Of a DNA stretch of 6,641 bases, positions 6,196 through 6,641 are shown one piece after another. The translations under genes were made by a program, and so were the position numbers. The notes below the pieces were generated by a model that was not told the DNA's origin, did not search any database, and was given only the letters and a program-made list of their open reading frames with translations. The stretch's first letter is position 1, and every line of letters begins with the position of its first letter. This DNA comes from JBOIBN01 sp050739575 (GTDB taxonomy: Bacteria > Pseudomonadota > Gammaproteobacteria > JAKDMP01). The DNA lies in contig JBOIBN010000108.1 in assembly GCA_050739575.1 (NCBI GenBank), forward strand, positions 1 to 6,641. Reading direction: 5' to 3'.

Positions 6196-6468
6196 ATGAA
6201 CAAGTCAGAACTGATTGATGCAGTTGCCGAGGAAACCGGACTGTCCAAGGCGGAAGCCGGGCGCGCTGCCGATGCGGTCTTTAGTGCCATTACCCGAGCG
6301 CTCAGCCGCGGCGACCAGGTGACGCTGGTCGGATTCGGCAGCTTCATGGTTCGTCAACGCAAGGCACGGACCGGACGCAACCCCCAGACCGGCGGAACGT
6401 TGAACATTCCAGCCAGCAAGGCGCCCGGATTTCGGGCTGGCAAGGCCTTGAAGGATGCCGTAAACTAA
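6196..6468 (+). CDS. hupB: DNA-binding protein HU, beta-type (nucleoid-associated)
   Basis: HU is a small basic dimer that bends and compacts DNA and helps in replication, repair and transcription. The protein is exactly 90 residues, the standard HU length, starting MNKSELIDAVAEETGLSK. The beta-sheet core GFGSF is at 46-50, and the DNA-embracing arm carries the HU/IHF signature with ARTGRNPQTG at 57-66. Pro63 is the conserved residue that intercalates at DNA kinks. The C-terminus FRAGKALKDAVN (79-90) is typical. The lack of IHF-specific features and the position after lon favour HU beta. In E. coli HU is also a Lon substrate, which fits the neighbourhood. Transcription is from the strong promoter at 6054-6083. 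The stop codon is only 12 bp from tRNA-Val with no terminator between, implying co-transcription. Confidence 0.97.
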   Translation: MNKSELIDAVAEETGLSKAEAGRAADAVFSAITRALSRGDQVTLVGFGSFMVRQRKARTGRNPQTGGTLNIPASKAPGFRAGKALKDAVN

Positions 6469-6480
6469 ACGGCTGACAAC

Positions 6481-6555
6481 GGGTGCTTAGCTCAGCGGAA
6501 GAGCGTCGCCTTTACACGGCGAAAGTCGGGGGTTCAAATCCCTCAGCACCCACCA
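6481..6555 (+). tRNA. tRNA-Val (anticodon UAC)
   Basis: A complete cloverleaf is visible. The acceptor GGGTGCT (6481-6487) pairs AGCACCC (6545-6551). The D arm is GCTC/GAGC with a 7-nt loop. The anticodon stem TCGCC (6506-6510)/GGCGA carries the loop TTTACAC with TAC at 6513-6515. The T arm is GGGGG/CCCTC with loop TTCAAAT. Discriminator A6552 and encoded CCA (6553-6555) follow. It decodes GUA and other Val codons. It begins 12 bp after the hupB stop and is separated from tRNA-Asp by 6 bp. Confidence 0.97.
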
Positions 6556-6561
6556 CGCAAC

Positions 6562-6638
6562 GGAGTGGTAGTTCAGCTGGTTAGAATACCGGCCTGTCAC
6601 GCCGGGGGTCGCGGGTTCGAGTCCCGTCCACTCCGCCA
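6562..6638 (+). tRNA. tRNA-Asp (anticodon GUC)
   Basis: A complete cloverleaf of 77 nt including CCA. The acceptor GGAGTGG (6562-6568) pairs CCACTCC (6628-6634). The anticodon stem CCGGC (6589-6593)/GCCGG (6601-6605) encloses the loop CTGTCAC, with GTC at 6596-6598. The T arm GCGGG/CCCGT surrounds TTCGAGT. Discriminator G6635, an aspartate identity element, and encoded CCA (6636-6638) follow. It decodes GAC and GAU. Only three bases of the window remain after it, so a terminator or following gene cannot be seen. Confidence 0.97.
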
Positions 6639-6641
6639 CTT

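Noticed and set aside
1..6641. CRISPR array, insertion sequence, phage attachment or integration at the tRNA genes
   Set aside because: No spaced direct repeats, transposase or integrase genes were seen, nor duplicated tRNA 3' ends. The tRNAs flank conserved housekeeping genes, so there is no sign of an island in the window.

Overview
The window carries the conserved proteobacterial protein quality-control cluster tig-clpP-clpX-lon-hupB, all on the + strand, bracketed by tRNA genes. It is GC-rich by eye. The gene order, tRNA genes with encoded CCA ends, a trigger factor whose GFR ribosome-binding motif has E. coli numbering (43-45), and ClpX and Lon motifs at or within two residues of their E. 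coli positions all point to a gammaproteobacterium. A betaproteobacterium is less likely but not excluded. I cannot name a genus.

Layout. Positions 1-57 are the 3' part of a tRNA-Leu(UAG) cut by the window edge. After 34 bp comes tig (trigger factor, 92-1417), whose TAG stop abuts the ATG of clpP (1418-2044) with no gap. A 100-bp gap holds a candidate sigma70-type promoter and a near-perfect Shine-Dalgarno for clpX (2145-3425). The 83-bp clpX-lon gap holds a hairpin/dyad and a very good match to a sigma32 heat-shock promoter, followed by lon (3509-5917). The 278-bp lon-hupB gap contains a 14-bp palindrome, a weak terminator-like hairpin, a strong extended -10 sigma70 promoter and a leader of about 105 nt in front of hupB (HU beta, 6196-6468). 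Twelve bases after hupB come tRNA-Val(UAC) and tRNA-Asp(GUC), both complete with CCA.

How the genes work together. Trigger factor receives nascent chains at the ribosome exit tunnel. ClpX unfolds tagged or specific substrates and feeds them to the ClpP chamber. Lon degrades misfolded and regulatory proteins with its own ATPase and serine-lysine peptidase. HU compacts DNA and is a known Lon substrate in E. coli. The five proteins are full length, keep their catalytic residues and show no frameshifts.

Novelty. This is an ordinary, highly conserved housekeeping region, and I found no previously undescribed system. The points worth checking are regulatory: the heat-shock promoter and dyad before lon, the tRNA-mRNA junctions at both ends (tRNA-Leu/tig and hupB/tRNA-Val), the zero-gap tig/clpP junction, and the structured hupB leader.
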